Positions 17,461-26,113 of a DNA stretch of 64,000 nucleotides are shown here, one piece after another. The notes under the pieces were generated by a model. That model was not told the DNA's origin. It saw nothing but the letters and a program-made list of their open reading frames with translations, and made no database searches. The position numbers were made by a program, and so were the translations under genes. The number at the start of each line of letters is the position of its first letter. Within the stretch, counting starts at the first letter, position 1. Source of the DNA: Hyphomicrobiales bacterium (lineage in GTDB: Bacteria > Pseudomonadota > Alphaproteobacteria > Rhizobiales > Rhizobiaceae); the NCBI GenBank assembly GCA_900472605.1, contig UCJD01000046.1:1-64000 (forward strand), read 5' to 3'.

Positions 17461-18534
17461 TCACGACGCCGGTTCGTGGATCGGACAGCGGTTGAACCCC
17501 TCGCGGAATCTGGCGGAGTGCTCATAGGTCGCCTTACGGGCGCGGTTGATATTGCCAAGGGGCTCGTGGGCGGCAATGCCCGTCCACACGCTGAAACGCA
17601 TTCCTTCGTCGACTTTCTGGACCTTGTCCGCAGACCAGCTATCTTGCGGTGCCGCCCGCAGGATGGCCACCGGCACGAACGGCGCTTCCTCTTCGTCCCA
17701 TTGCGTGGTCGGATCCTCGACAGGCTGCTTTTCGATATCGCGACAGAGCTGCACACAGAATTCCCACTCGCCGGTCAGGTTCTGCATATCGGATTGGACG
17801 GTTTCGCGGATCGCATCCGGTTGATCCTTGGTGTCGATCTCCCTGCCGGTCAAATCCGTAAGGTCCTTGGAGACGGGCCGGACGCTAAACTTGGCGATGT
17901 AGTCGCCATAGCGAAATGGGGTCACGCTGTAATAGGTCTCACCCAGAGGATCGGAGTCCGGCGCGCCACCCAGCGACTGTACCGTCGAGCTTGAAATGCC
18001 GACGGCTTGCAATGCGGTGTTGATGCCTTGAAGAACGTCCGAGACGACCTCCTTCGTGCCTTCCATCCGGTCGGTCGTCTTTGCCAGCATCTTCAAGCTG
18101 CCGAGAAACTTCTTCGAGGTTTTCGCCTGGAACACTGGTCCGTTGACCATGACAAAATCTTGGGTGTCGCCGGATGCGTCGGGCAGACGCGTGCCATCCA
18201 CCCCGACCACCTTGATCGCTAGCCCACGAGGCAGCGAGATCGCGTCCGGAAGGATATCGCCGGCATTCGTCGAGATGCGCATATACGTTTTGTAGTCGCC
18301 AGGCGTCGCAAAGAGGCCCTGTGCAAGTTCCGGCGGCAGACCGTCCTTCACCGTCAAAGTACCTTCAAGGATTCCGTGGGACTTGGCGTGCACCGAGCGT
18401 ACCGCGTGGCCATAGTCTTCCGCTGTCTTCTTCAGGATGACGTCGAACGTGTCATTCAGTTCGGCGACAGTCGTCTGCTCGTCGTCTTCGAAGCTTTCGA
18501 CCTGAGGAGTGTAAAGGATTGGCGGGTTTAACAT
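17461..18534 (-). CDS. Catalase-family heme protein (y4iL-like)
   Basis: Protein of 357 aa of the short catalase-related group that includes rhizobial y4iL. Visible features are RSVHAKSHGILEG (the region of the distal His, here in VHAKSHG), an RISTNAGD core strand and DFVMVNGPVF. The C-terminal motif LGNINRARK replaces the usual heme-Tyr segment. Because the family lacks parts of the classical catalase core, true catalase activity is uncertain; peroxidase or allene-oxide-synthase-like chemistry are alternatives. The ATG at 18534 lies divergent to the lipase gene. A GGAAC-N17-CTT near-match to the EcfG promoter lies at 18566-18590. Confidence 0.9.
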   Translation of the reverse strand: MLNPPILYTPQVESFEDDEQTTVAELNDTFDVILKKTAEDYGHAVRSVHAKSHGILEGTLTVKDGLPPELAQGLFATPGDYKTYMRISTNAGDILPDAISLPRGLAIKVVGVDGTRLPDASGDTQDFVMVNGPVFQAKTSKKFLGSLKMLAKTTDRMEGTKEVVSDVLQGINTALQAVGISSSTVQSLGGAPDSDPLGETYYSVTPFRYGDYIAKFSVRPVSKDLTDLTGREIDTKDQPDAIRETVQSDMQNLTGEWEFCVQLCRDIEKQPVEDPTTQWDEEEAPFVPVAILRAAPQDSWSADKVQKVDEGMRFSVWTGIAAHEPLGNINRARKATYEHSARFREGFNRCPIHEPAS

Positions 18535-18681
18535 GCAGGCGCTCCTTGCTAGCGAGAGACAGCTAAAGGTCCAGCAGCAGCGGAAGTTCCCACAACATCC
18601 TCGTGTCGATCGAGAAAGATCCGCGCTTCGCGTTCGATATCTGTACGAGCGGCTGCCGTCTGTCTTTGTTTCTGCTCAGCG

Positions 18682-18707
18682 GGAACAACGAGCATCCATG
18701 CTGGTTT
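18682..18707 (+). promoter_or_regulatory. EcfG-type promoter (GGAAC-N17-GTT)
   Basis: GGAAC at 18682-18686 and GTTT from 18704 are 17 nt apart, 30 nt before the start of the exported hydrolase gene. Confidence 0.65.
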
Positions 18708-18736
18708 GCCCTGCGTCTTCCAACGGGAAATGTCCA

Positions 18737-19786
18737 ATGACCCTCCAAAACTTCGCCAGAGCTGCGCTGCTGTCCAGCGCGCTTCTAACCGTTACCGTTC
18801 CTCTTTATGCTCAAGACGCACCGAAACCCGCTCCGGAAATGCAAGCGGTGCTCGACAAGCTGGCCGCACTTGGGTCGAAGCCGTTTTCCACCCTGACGGT
18901 TCCGGAAGCGCGTACGCAGGCGAGCCCCGCCGACGCCGCGCACGCCGTCCAGTGGGACAAGCGCGTATCATCCAATCCCGAAGCGAAGGTCACCACCAAA
19001 GACATCGCGATACCGTCGAAGGAAGGCGGCCTAGGCGCGCGCGTCTACATTCCAAGCGGGGAAGGGCCGTTCCCGGTGGTGGTTTACTACCACGGCGGCG
19101 GATGGGTGGTCGCAGACATCAATGTCTATGACGGAGCGCCACGGGCGATTTCGCTTGGCGCGCGTGCTATCGTCGTCTCAGTTGAATACCGGCACGCTCC
19201 CGAACACAAGTTTCCGGCAGCCCATGACGACGCCTGGACCGCCTACAAGTGGGTCGTCGAGAACATTCACGAACTGAACGGCAACGCCGACAAAATAGCC
19301 GTTGCCGGCGAGAGTGCCGGCGGCAACCTCGCTGCCAACGTGGCGCTTATGGCGAAGAAGATGAAGACCAACCAGCCGGTCTACCAGCTTCTCGTTTATC
19401 CGGTTGCGGGCAACGACATGAACACGGCGTCCTACAAGGAAAACGCCGACGCCAAGCCGCTCGGTAAGGCGGACATGGAGTGGTTCGTCAAGAACACCGT
19501 CTCATCGATGGATGATGCCAAGGATCCACGCATCAACCTCAACGGTCGTTCGGACCTTACCGGCGTTGCGCCCGCGACCGTCATCCTGGCGCAGATCGAC
19601 CCGTTGCGTTCGGACGGCGAGACGTACGCTGCCAAGCTCAAGGACGCCGGGGTCACTGTCGATCTGAAGACCTACGACGGCGTGACACACGAGTTCTTCG
19701 GCATGGGCAAGGTCGTCCCGCAGGCCAAGGAAGCGCTCGACCTTGCGGTGGCGGATCTGACCTCCGCATTCAACAAAGCAAAGTGA
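18737..19786 (+). CDS. Exported alpha/beta hydrolase, HSL (lipase/esterase) family
   Basis: Protein of 349 aa with a Sec signal peptide (hydrophobic core AALLSSALLTVTVPL, cleavage near YAQ-DA). The mature part has the hormone-sensitive-lipase oxyanion motif HGGGW, the nucleophile elbow GESAGG, a catalytic Asp in IDPLRSDGE and a His in THEFFGM. It should hydrolyse small esters in the periplasm. The ATG at 18737 starts the signal peptide; the frame is open to 18533 but that region includes the EcfG promoter. It is followed after 10 nt by a DUF4142 gene, forming an operon of exported proteins. Confidence 0.92.
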   Translation: MTLQNFARAALLSSALLTVTVPLYAQDAPKPAPEMQAVLDKLAALGSKPFSTLTVPEARTQASPADAAHAVQWDKRVSSNPEAKVTTKDIAIPSKEGGLGARVYIPSGEGPFPVVVYYHGGGWVVADINVYDGAPRAISLGARAIVVSVEYRHAPEHKFPAAHDDAWTAYKWVVENIHELNGNADKIAVAGESAGGNLAANVALMAKKMKTNQPVYQLLVYPVAGNDMNTASYKENADAKPLGKADMEWFVKNTVSSMDDAKDPRINLNGRSDLTGVAPATVILAQIDPLRSDGETYAAKLKDAGVTVDLKTYDGVTHEFFGMGKVVPQAKEALDLAVADLTSAFNKAK

Positions 19787-19796
19787 GGACATCGAC

Positions 19797-20324
19797 ATGA
19801 ACAGACTGATTTCCGCAACGCTCGTGTCGATCTCACTGCTGACGCCGGCAGCGACAATGGCCGCGATGCCGAAAAGCGCCGATTCCGCCGCCGCCCCGAT
19901 GAACGTCGACAAGGCATCGTTCGTCAAGGTCGTCACCAGCGCCAACGCCTTCGAGATCGAATCCAGCAAGCTCGCCGAGGAAAAGGCAAAGGATGCCGAC
20001 GTCAAGGAGTTCGCCAAGCAGATGATCGCCGATCATTCCAAGGCAGCCGATGGCTTGAAAAAGGCCGCCAAGCTCGGCGACGAGCCGCCAATGCTCGCGC
20101 CGAAACATGCGGCAATGCTCCTAACCCTGAAGGGCGCATCGGAACAGGACTTCCAGGCGCTTTACATCGAAATGCAGGCCGTGGCGCACATGGAGGCGGT
20201 GACGCTGTTTGCAACCTACACGAAGGGCGGAGACGATGCATCCGTCAAGGCCTTCGCGGCAGAAACGCTGCCGAAGCTCGAAATGCACAAGATGCACGTC
20301 ATGAAGCTCGTGGCCGCGCACTAA
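19797..20324 (+). CDS. DUF4142 periplasmic protein
   Basis: Protein of 175 aa with a Sec signal peptide (LISATLVSISLLTPAATMA) and the DUF4142 helical repeat pattern: FVKVVTSANAFEIESSKLAEEKA, VKEFAKQMIADHSKA and a terminal EMHKMHVMKL. DUF4142 is a ferritin-like helical bundle of unknown function, often found in stress loci. The stop of the hydrolase lies 10 nt upstream, with GAGGACATCGAC before the ATG. Confidence 0.92.
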   Translation: MNRLISATLVSISLLTPAATMAAMPKSADSAAAPMNVDKASFVKVVTSANAFEIESSKLAEEKAKDADVKEFAKQMIADHSKAADGLKKAAKLGDEPPMLAPKHAAMLLTLKGASEQDFQALYIEMQAVAHMEAVTLFATYTKGGDDASVKAFAAETLPKLEMHKMHVMKLVAAH

Positions 20325-20330
20325 ACTTTC

Positions 20331-20365
20331 CAGACCGCGGGCGGCAATCCGTTGTCCGTGGTCTG
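20331..20365 (+). terminator. Hairpin between DUF4142 and the Tat-SDR gene
   Basis: A ten-pair stem with one wobble (20331-20340 with 20356-20365) lies in the 53-nt gap. Without a T-run it is more likely an attenuator or mRNA-stability element than a full terminator. Confidence 0.3.
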
Positions 20366-20377
20366 CATGCGAAAACA

Positions 20378-21367
20378 ATGAAGAGCGCTCCCCATTTGAC
20401 ACGCCGGTCAGTTCTTGCGGCGACGACGGCAACGTTTGCCGCCACCGCGTTTCCGGCGCTTTCGCAAACCCAATCCAAGGAACCAGCATCCATGGAAGAT
20501 CCGACCACGAAACATCCAAAGCCGCCTTTCCAGCGTCAGTCGCAACCGTTTCCGGGCCTTGCGGGCAAGATGGACCCAAAACCCGATCACGGCGAGACAA
20601 GCTATAAAGGTTCAGGCAGGCTCGCAGGACGCAAGGCGCTGATCACCGGCGGCGATTCCGGAATGGGTCGGGCCGCGGCGATCGCTTATGCCCGCGAAGG
20701 CGCCGACGTTGCCATCAACTATCTTCCCGATGAGGAGCCCGACGCCAAGGAGGTCATCGCGCTGATCGAAAAGGAGGGACGCAAGGGCGTGGCATTGCCG
20801 GGCGACCTCTGCGATCAGGCCTTTTGCGAGGCGCTGGTCGAAGACGCGGTTAAGGCCCTCGGCGGCCTCGACATCCTCGTCAACAACGCCGGACGCCAGC
20901 AGCAGGCGCAGTCCATCGACGACATTACCTACGAGGCTTTCGATGCGACGATGAGGACCAACATCTACGCGATGTTCCTTCTCACCAAGGCTGCGCTCAA
21001 GCATATGAAGCCGGGCTCCAGCATTATCCAGACGACGTCGGAACAGGCCTACGATCCGTCGGAGAACCTCGTTGACTACGCGATCACGAAAGCGGCGGCG
21101 ATGAGTTTCACCAAGTCCATGGCCAAGCAGCTCGGCCCGAAAGGCATTCGCGTTAATGGCGTCGCGCCCGGTCCAATCTGGACGCCGCTTCAGGTCAGTG
21201 GCGGCGCGACGATGGAGAAGCTGGAGAAGTTCGGCCGCGACACGCCGATGGGGCGTCCCGGTCAGCCGGCCGAACTGGCGTCCATCTACGTCCAACTCGC
21301 GGACAACGGTGCGAGCTACTCGACCGGGCAGGTTTACGGCGCCGCGGGCGGTGGCGGTCAGCCTTAA
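20378..21367 (+). CDS. SDR family oxidoreductase with a Tat signal, paralog 2
   Basis: Protein of 329 aa. The first 35 residues look like a twin-arginine signal ([23 protein letters not shown]), and a YghA-type SDR follows: HPKPPFQRQ arm, [11 protein letters not shown], cofactor loop [12 protein letters not shown] and catalytic YAITKAA. Tat export would carry a folded, cofactor-loaded enzyme to the periplasm, next to the exported hydrolase and DUF4142 encoded just upstream. An internal ATG at 20492 with AAGGAACC upstream could also yield a cytosolic form, so dual localisation is possible. The ATG at 20378 itself has only a weak ribosome site. Confidence 0.9.
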   Translation: MKSAPHLTRRSVLAATTATFAATAFPALSQTQSKEPASMEDPTTKHPKPPFQRQSQPFPGLAGKMDPKPDHGETSYKGSGRLAGRKALITGGDSGMGRAAAIAYAREGADVAINYLPDEEPDAKEVIALIEKEGRKGVALPGDLCDQAFCEALVEDAVKALGGLDILVNNAGRQQQAQSIDDITYEAFDATMRTNIYAMFLLTKAALKHMKPGSSIIQTTSEQAYDPSENLVDYAITKAAAMSFTKSMAKQLGPKGIRVNGVAPGPIWTPLQVSGGATMEKLEKFGRDTPMGRPGQPAELASIYVQLADNGASYSTGQVYGAAGGGGQP

Positions 21368-21411
21368 CGAACGCTCGTTCGACAACCCGACAATCCCGAG
21401 AGGAGAACGAC

Positions 21412-22575
21412 ATGAAAGCACTCACCTGGCACGGCAGCGGCGACATCCGTTGCGAAGAGGTCGACGATCCAATCATTGAGAACGATCGCGATGCTATTAT
21501 CAAGGTGACGAGCTGCGCCATCTGCGGCTCCGACCTGCACCTTTATGGCGGCTTCGTTCCCGGCATGCATGTGGGCGACGTGATGGGCCACGAGACCATG
21601 GGCGAGGTCGTTGAACTGGGGCGCGGCGTCTCCAATCTCAAGATTGGCGACCGCGTAGTCGTGCCCTTCACAATTTCCTGCGGCGAGTGCTCGATGTGCC
21701 AGCGCAGCCTGTTTTCGCTATGCCAACGCTCGAACCCTTCGGGTGCAAAGCAGGCCGAGCAGATCGGCTACCCAACGGCCGGGCTGTTTGGTTATTCCGA
21801 CATGTACGGCCAGTTCCCTGGCGGCCAGGCGCAGTATCTCCGCGTCCCCTTCGCCGACGTCGGCCCGATCAAGGTTCCTGATGGTCTGAGCGACGAGCAG
21901 GTGCTGTTCCTTTCCGACATCTTCCCGACCGGCTACATGGCCGCGGAGAACTGCGACATCAAGCAGGGCCAGACAGTCGCCGTGTTCGGATGTGGTCCAG
22001 TCGGTCTGTTTGCGATCAAGTCTGCCTTCCTTCTGGGCGCAGAACGCGTCATTGCGATCGACACCGTACCGGATCGCCTGGCACTGGCACGCCAGGCAGG
22101 TGCCGAGACGCTCGACTACAGCGACGAAGATCTTCAGAAGAAGATCGTCGAAATGACGGGAGGGCAGGGGCCCGACGCCGTCATAGAGGCAGTCGGGATG
22201 GAGAGCCACGGCGCTGGCGGCGTAATGGAAAGTCTGCAGACGAAGCTGACGTCGACGGAGCGACCTTATGCATTAAGCCAAGCCATCCTCGCCTGCCGTC
22301 CAGGCGGTATAGTGTCGCTGCCGGGTGTCTTCGTCGGGCCGGCAGTGCCCGCACCGCTCGGCGCTTTCATCGGCAAGGGTCTGACACTGAAGACCGGCCA
22401 GACCCATGTTCAGCGTTATCTTGAGCCGCTGCTTCAACTGATCGTCGAAGGCAAAATCGATCCGTCTTTCCTCATCACGCATCGCATTGGGCTGAATGAC
22501 GGCCCGGACGCCTACAAGACCTTCCGTGACAAGGAGGACGGCTGTGTGAAAGTGGTCATACGGCCGAATGGCTAG
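21412..22575 (+). CDS. Zinc-dependent alcohol dehydrogenase (formaldehyde dehydrogenase-like)
   Basis: Medium-chain dehydrogenase of 387 aa. The catalytic-zinc Cys lies in AICGSDLH and the next motif is GHETMG. Structural-zinc cysteines lie in [16 protein letters not shown], and the NAD Rossmann loop is FGCGPVGL. The long insertion after the zinc loop and the ending resemble glutathione-independent formaldehyde dehydrogenase-like proteins of the FdhA/Adh8 type. GAGAGGAG precedes the ATG. It lies 44 nt after the SDR, so it probably joins that operon. The substrate is likely an aldehyde or alcohol. Confidence 0.93.
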   Translation: MKALTWHGSGDIRCEEVDDPIIENDRDAIIKVTSCAICGSDLHLYGGFVPGMHVGDVMGHETMGEVVELGRGVSNLKIGDRVVVPFTISCGECSMCQRSLFSLCQRSNPSGAKQAEQIGYPTAGLFGYSDMYGQFPGGQAQYLRVPFADVGPIKVPDGLSDEQVLFLSDIFPTGYMAAENCDIKQGQTVAVFGCGPVGLFAIKSAFLLGAERVIAIDTVPDRLALARQAGAETLDYSDEDLQKKIVEMTGGQGPDAVIEAVGMESHGAGGVMESLQTKLTSTERPYALSQAILACRPGGIVSLPGVFVGPAVPAPLGAFIGKGLTLKTGQTHVQRYLEPLLQLIVEGKIDPSFLITHRIGLNDGPDAYKTFRDKEDGCVKVVIRPNG

Positions 22576-22602
22576 GCTGGCGACTAAGGCACAACTGTTG
22601 AC

Positions 22603-22623
22603 GGCCACCGATCGTCGGTGGCC
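22603..22623 (+). terminator. Hairpin after the alcohol dehydrogenase gene
   Basis: A perfect nine-pair stem (22603-22611 with 22615-22623, loop TCG) follows the dehydrogenase stop by 27 nt. No long T-run follows. Confidence 0.5.
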
Positions 22624-22661
22624 TCCGCACTTCTAAACTTCGAGCAAGGAACCAACCTTCC

Positions 22662-23297
22662 GTGATTATTGTCCATCACCTAAACAACAGTCGCTCTCAA
22701 CGCATTCTCTGGATGTTAGAAGAATTGGGTTTCGAATATGATATCCGTTTCTACAAGCGCGATGCCGACATGTCCTCGCCTGCGAAGATGCGCCGCATAC
22801 ATTCTCTAGGGAAATCACCGATCCTTGAGGATCAGGATGAAAACGGGCGGCCTATCACGCTCGTGGAGACAGGAGCGATCTGCGAATATCTGGTCGACAA
22901 GGCCGGAGGGCGCATGGGACCGACGAACCCGAATGAGCGGATACTTTATCGGCAGTTCCTTCACTACTCAGAGGGATCCGTGATGCCAATACTCTTCGCC
23001 GCCTTGGTGGCGTCCAAAATTCCTTTGCTTGGCAAGTTAGCCGCTCGAAAGGTCAGGGCGATGATGGACGTGCATCTCAACTTCATCGAGACAGAGCTTT
23101 CGTCGCGACCATGGTTTGCAGGGGAAGAGATCACAGCCGCAGATGTCATGATGAGCTTTCCGCTCGAAGCCGCGAAGGCGCGGGCCGGACTTGGGAAAGA
23201 GCATTCGTCCACCATGGCCTGGATTGATCGGATTCATTCCCGCCCCGCGTACAGAAAGGCTTTGGAAAAAGGCGGCCCTTACGCCTTCGCGAATTGA
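22662..23297 (+). CDS. Glutathione S-transferase family protein
   Basis: Protein of 211 aa. The thioredoxin-fold N-terminus shows HHLNNSRSQRILWMLEELG (Ser in place of the catalytic Tyr/Cys position), the cis-Pro segment GKSPIL and the glutathione-gamma-Glu-binding pair ETGAICEYL. The helical C-terminal domain shows WFAGEEITAADVMMSFPLE. It probably conjugates or reduces electrophiles with glutathione. The start is a GTG at 22662 with AAGGAACC upstream. Confidence 0.9.
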   Translation: MIIVHHLNNSRSQRILWMLEELGFEYDIRFYKRDADMSSPAKMRRIHSLGKSPILEDQDENGRPITLVETGAICEYLVDKAGGRMGPTNPNERILYRQFLHYSEGSVMPILFAALVASKIPLLGKLAARKVRAMMDVHLNFIETELSSRPWFAGEEITAADVMMSFPLEAAKARAGLGKEHSSTMAWIDRIHSRPAYRKALEKGGPYAFAN

Positions 23298-23442
23298 TCG
23301 TTAATGACCACGATCTTTTCGCGTGGACATTCCAGGTCGCACCCGGCGCCACCCGCTCCACGCGCGTTAGGCATCGACGCCGATGGAAAGGCTATGATCT
23401 CACGTCCACATCCAGTCGGTGAACGGAAATGTGGAGACGACG

Positions 23443-23590
23443 ATGTACTTCGAACTCAAGGACACTGCTGTCGAGATGTTTGCAAAGAGCCGCCATCACG
23501 GCGAGCTGTGCGATCTCCCCTAGGACCTGATTGCCACTTAAGCCGAAGCATATGAAATACAGGCGGCTGCGCGATCAGCATCATGATCGG
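23443..23590 (+). pseudogene. Remnant of a 2-keto-4-pentenoate hydratase-like gene
   Basis: From the ATG at 23443 the frame reads LKDTAVEMFAKSRHHGELCDLP, then TAG, then DLIAT, TAA and AEAYEIQAA. The order of these pieces (ARR-type helix, xxLP, DLI, EAYxIQ) matches the N-terminus of the 2-keto-4-pentenoate hydratase/fumarylacetoacetase-like family. Two in-frame stops and the loss of everything after about 50 residues mark it as a decayed fragment. Confidence 0.5.
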
Positions 23591-23742
23591 AGCCGGCGAA
23601 GAGGTGAACATGCGGCGAAGGCCGCTCTCTGGTCAATGATTTCTCCGTGATCAAACTTCTCGTCGACGAATGGAGAAGACGCGCAAGATGCGGTATGCAT
23701 TTGTTTTGGCGAACCGTTTTTAGTCGCGATGAGAGGTGCGCA

Positions 23743-23859
23743 ATGACCTATAAGACTGGCTCCATTGCCACCATCTGCCCACGATGCGGCAAACCCGCTC
23801 TGCAATCCCCAAGCAAAGGGATTTGGTGCGCGCACTGCAGGAACGGATCAAAGAGGTAG
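23743..23859 (+). CDS. Zinc-ribbon microprotein
   Basis: Protein of 38 aa with two Cys pairs, CPRCG and CAHC, 14 residues apart, which could bind one zinc ion. GAGAGG lies 6 nt upstream of the ATG. It stands between the hydratase remnant and an IS66 fragment and ends just before a strong hairpin. No relative recognised beyond the general zinc-ribbon pattern. Confidence 0.5.
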   Translation: MTYKTGSIATICPRCGKPALQSPSKGIWCAHCRNGSKR

Positions 23860-23861
23860 AG

Positions 23862-23897
23862 AAGCGGCACGTGATTGTCGGAGATCACGTGCCGCTT
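23862..23897. repeat. Perfect 14-bp inverted repeat
   Basis: AAGCGGCACGTGAT at 23862-23875 is the exact reverse complement of 23884-23897. It follows the zinc-ribbon stop by 3 nt and precedes the IS66 transposase tail by 16 nt. It may be a terminator of the small gene or a leftover of the element end. Confidence 0.65.
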
Positions 23898-23913
23898 GAG
23901 GTTCTGCCGCTGG

Positions 23914-24219
23914 CTACGTCCAATTCCAAGAAAGCAGTTTTTCTAGACGTGATCGGCGTGTCGGCGATACGGGCAAGGACGTCGCAAGCCACGCCTGCGG
24001 ATCGATATCGCTGAGTTTTGCCGTCATGATCAATTCGGCTACGAAGGCGGCACGGTCAGCGCCACGATCTGATCCGGCGAAGAGCCAAGACTTCATGCCA
24101 AGTGCGAAGGCTCGCAGGGCCTGCTCGGCGGCGTTGTTCGTCACGGAAATCCGGCCGTCGTCCAGGAATGACGCGAGGCCATTCTAACGCTTGAGCATGT
24201 AGTCTATCGCCTCTGTGAC
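23914..24219 (-). mobile_element. IS66-family transposase, C-terminal remnant
   Basis: The minus strand encodes the conserved IS66 TnpC tail: NNAAEQALRAFALGMKSW, LFAGSDRGADRAA, DPQAWLA and the terminal LSWNWT stop. The match continues upstream past 24144 (EAIDYMLKR, then FLDDGRISV) but is interrupted by an in-frame TAG at 24186-24184. The rest of the transposase and the other IS66 genes are missing. This is an inactive scar of an insertion. Confidence 0.85.
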
Positions 24220-24578
24220 CGGTCAAGTGCGTGACAGCTGTCGGCCACGCTGGCGTGGCAGTTTCGTTTGAACAGGAAGGCAACGGTACGGCTGTCTGAA
24301 GCACGGCGTTGGAGAGCATGCGGTTCCGCGGATACGGCGGCTGGTTAAAGACTCGGGTTTCGATGCGCCTCTTAGAACATGCTTCAGTGGATCGCAAATG
24401 CTTGTAGCGTGCTGACAGTGCCGCAATTGTCGGCCTAAGGCCAGGCAGGCACGAACCCCTCCCTATCCTCATACGGTGGGTTCTTGGTTGACCACTCGAT
24501 AGACGTATCCTCTCTTTCCGCAACTTGCGACGGAACTAAATTTTCGTGGGCGACTTTCTCCGAGACTGGAGATTCGCA
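24220..24578. other. Gene-free stretch beside the IS66 scar
   Basis: No intact gene is visible. Short frames on the minus strand do not extend the transposase. A GGAAC-N17-CTT near-match to the EcfG promoter starts at 24532 and points to the microprotein at 24579. Confidence 0.4.
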
Positions 24579-24725
24579 ATGAAATTTCAAAGTAAGCCTC
24601 CCGCTGACCTGCGCACCACTCCACGGCGGTACAGCCGATCGAGGAGCCTCTGGGTCGAGTTCTTGTCTGTGGGTGTCGTCGCTGCCGTGGCGATATATGC
24701 GTGGGCCAGTTTCAATGGCGCGTGA
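24579..24725 (+). CDS. Single-helix membrane microprotein
   Basis: Protein of 48 aa with a basic N-terminal half (TPRRYSRSRSL) and one predicted helix at about residues 25-43 (VEFLSVGVVAAVAIYAW). TGGAG lies about 8 nt upstream of the ATG. Its last 11 nt overlap the likely start of the L,D-transpeptidase gene, so the two may be coupled. Confidence 0.6.
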   Translation: MKFQSKPPADLRTTPRRYSRSRSLWVEFLSVGVVAAVAIYAWASFNGA

Positions 24726-25837
24726 TCTCACACGTCGTGCTGCATGTTCGATCCTGCAGCAAACGAGCGCAAATACGCCTCAAGCCTTCATACCACGCAT
24801 CAATGCAAGATCGTCGCGTCACCACATACCATTCGCGGGACTAACATCATTAAAATCCATCATCAGATTGGCAGGACTGTGCGCGTGTATTTCACCGATT
24901 TTCGGTGGGGTCGCCTATGCCGAAGACTTGTCCCGTGACGCAATCAATATGATCGATCTAGCATCGGTATCGGCCGAACAAATTGAACAGGACGGTAAGC
25001 GGCCCAATCCTGCGTTCGTTCGTCTGCAGGTATTACTTGATCGTGCTGGCGCGTCGCCTGGAGTTATTGACGGGTTGCCAGGCGAAAACGTCCGAAAGGC
25101 CATTGCGGGCTTCGAGCTTATGCGGGGCCTGCCAGTCGATGGGAAGCTTGACGCGGACATTGTCTCTCAGTTGAACGACGGACAGCATGTCATCGGGCCT
25201 TATATCATAGCGCCGGATGACAGTGCTGACATCGTACCCGAAATCCCAAAAGACTATGCTGATCAAGCCAAAATGGAGCACTTGGGCTACACCAGTGTTG
25301 CAGAAAAAACTGGCCGAGCGGTTTCACATGGATGTTAACCTGTTGCGTGCGCTCAATCCAACGGCCCAGTTCTTGCCAGGGGAGACGCTGGATGTAGCGG
25401 TGCTCGGCGCGCCGCGCACAGGAAACGTGAAGCGGATTGAGGCCCATCGCAAGGAAGGCCAGATTATTGCCTTCAACGAGGATGGCGCGGTGCTCGCCGT
25501 CTATCCCGCGACAATTGGCAGCGAAGATAATCCGTCTCCATCTGGCAAACATAAGGTCAACGGCGTCGCCCGCAATCCACCATACATTTACAACCCCAAG
25601 ATCAACTTCCAACAGGGCAAGAATAAGAAGAAGCTCACGCTTCCTAGTGGCCCGAACAATCCTGTGGGAACCGTCTGGATCGATCTGTCCGAGCCGACCT
25701 ACGGAATTCACGGTACTCCCGAGCCCTCGCTTATCGACAAAGCTGGCTCCCATGGGTGCGTTCGATTGACCAACTGGGACGTCGAAGAATTGAGCAGCAT
25801 GGTGCGGCCGGGGGTCGTTGTCGATTTCGACAAGTGA
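24715..25837 (+). pseudogene. L,D-transpeptidase (YkuD) with frameshift
   Basis: The first frame gives a hydrophobic export segment (RLAGLCACISPIFGG), then a helical region and the peptidoglycan-binding-like part GLPGENVRKAIAGFELMRGLPVDG, but ends at 25338. The second frame (from 25217 in the +1 register) continues with ERFHMDVNLLRALNP and the YkuD catalytic domain, with YGIHGTPEP and the active-site motif GSHGCVRL, to 25837. Dropping one A from the six-A run at 25304-25309 restores a single protein of about 373 aa. It would cross-link peptidoglycan via meso-diaminopimelate. The indel lies in a homopolymer, so a sequencing error or slippage is a real alternative to a dead gene. Confidence 0.85.
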
Positions 25838-26113
25838 ACGCCACGCCAAAGATCAAAAGGTTGTCTGCTTGCGAAATCGGAGCGAGTGCGCAATGGAGAG
25901 TTCAGCATAGTTCGTGCAACTTTCTTTCTCGCCAGCCGTTTAGCAAACCGCGACCCTGATAAGCCGTCGCAGGCCCGCGGAGCTTCCTGCTCTTTGTTTA
26001 CCCGACACGCGACGCAAGAAGGCAACATAGCTGGCGTCGGCGACCCCTCATATCTGCAACCGGAACCAATTCGGCATCGCAGCATTAAAGGGCAAGATCG
26101 ATCGGAGAGCGCT

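Noticed and set aside
17385-17756. N-terminal extension of the molybdopterin gene to 17756
   Set aside because: The extension overlaps the catalase-like gene and its terminator; the ATG at 17384 has a ribosome site and the family N-terminus.
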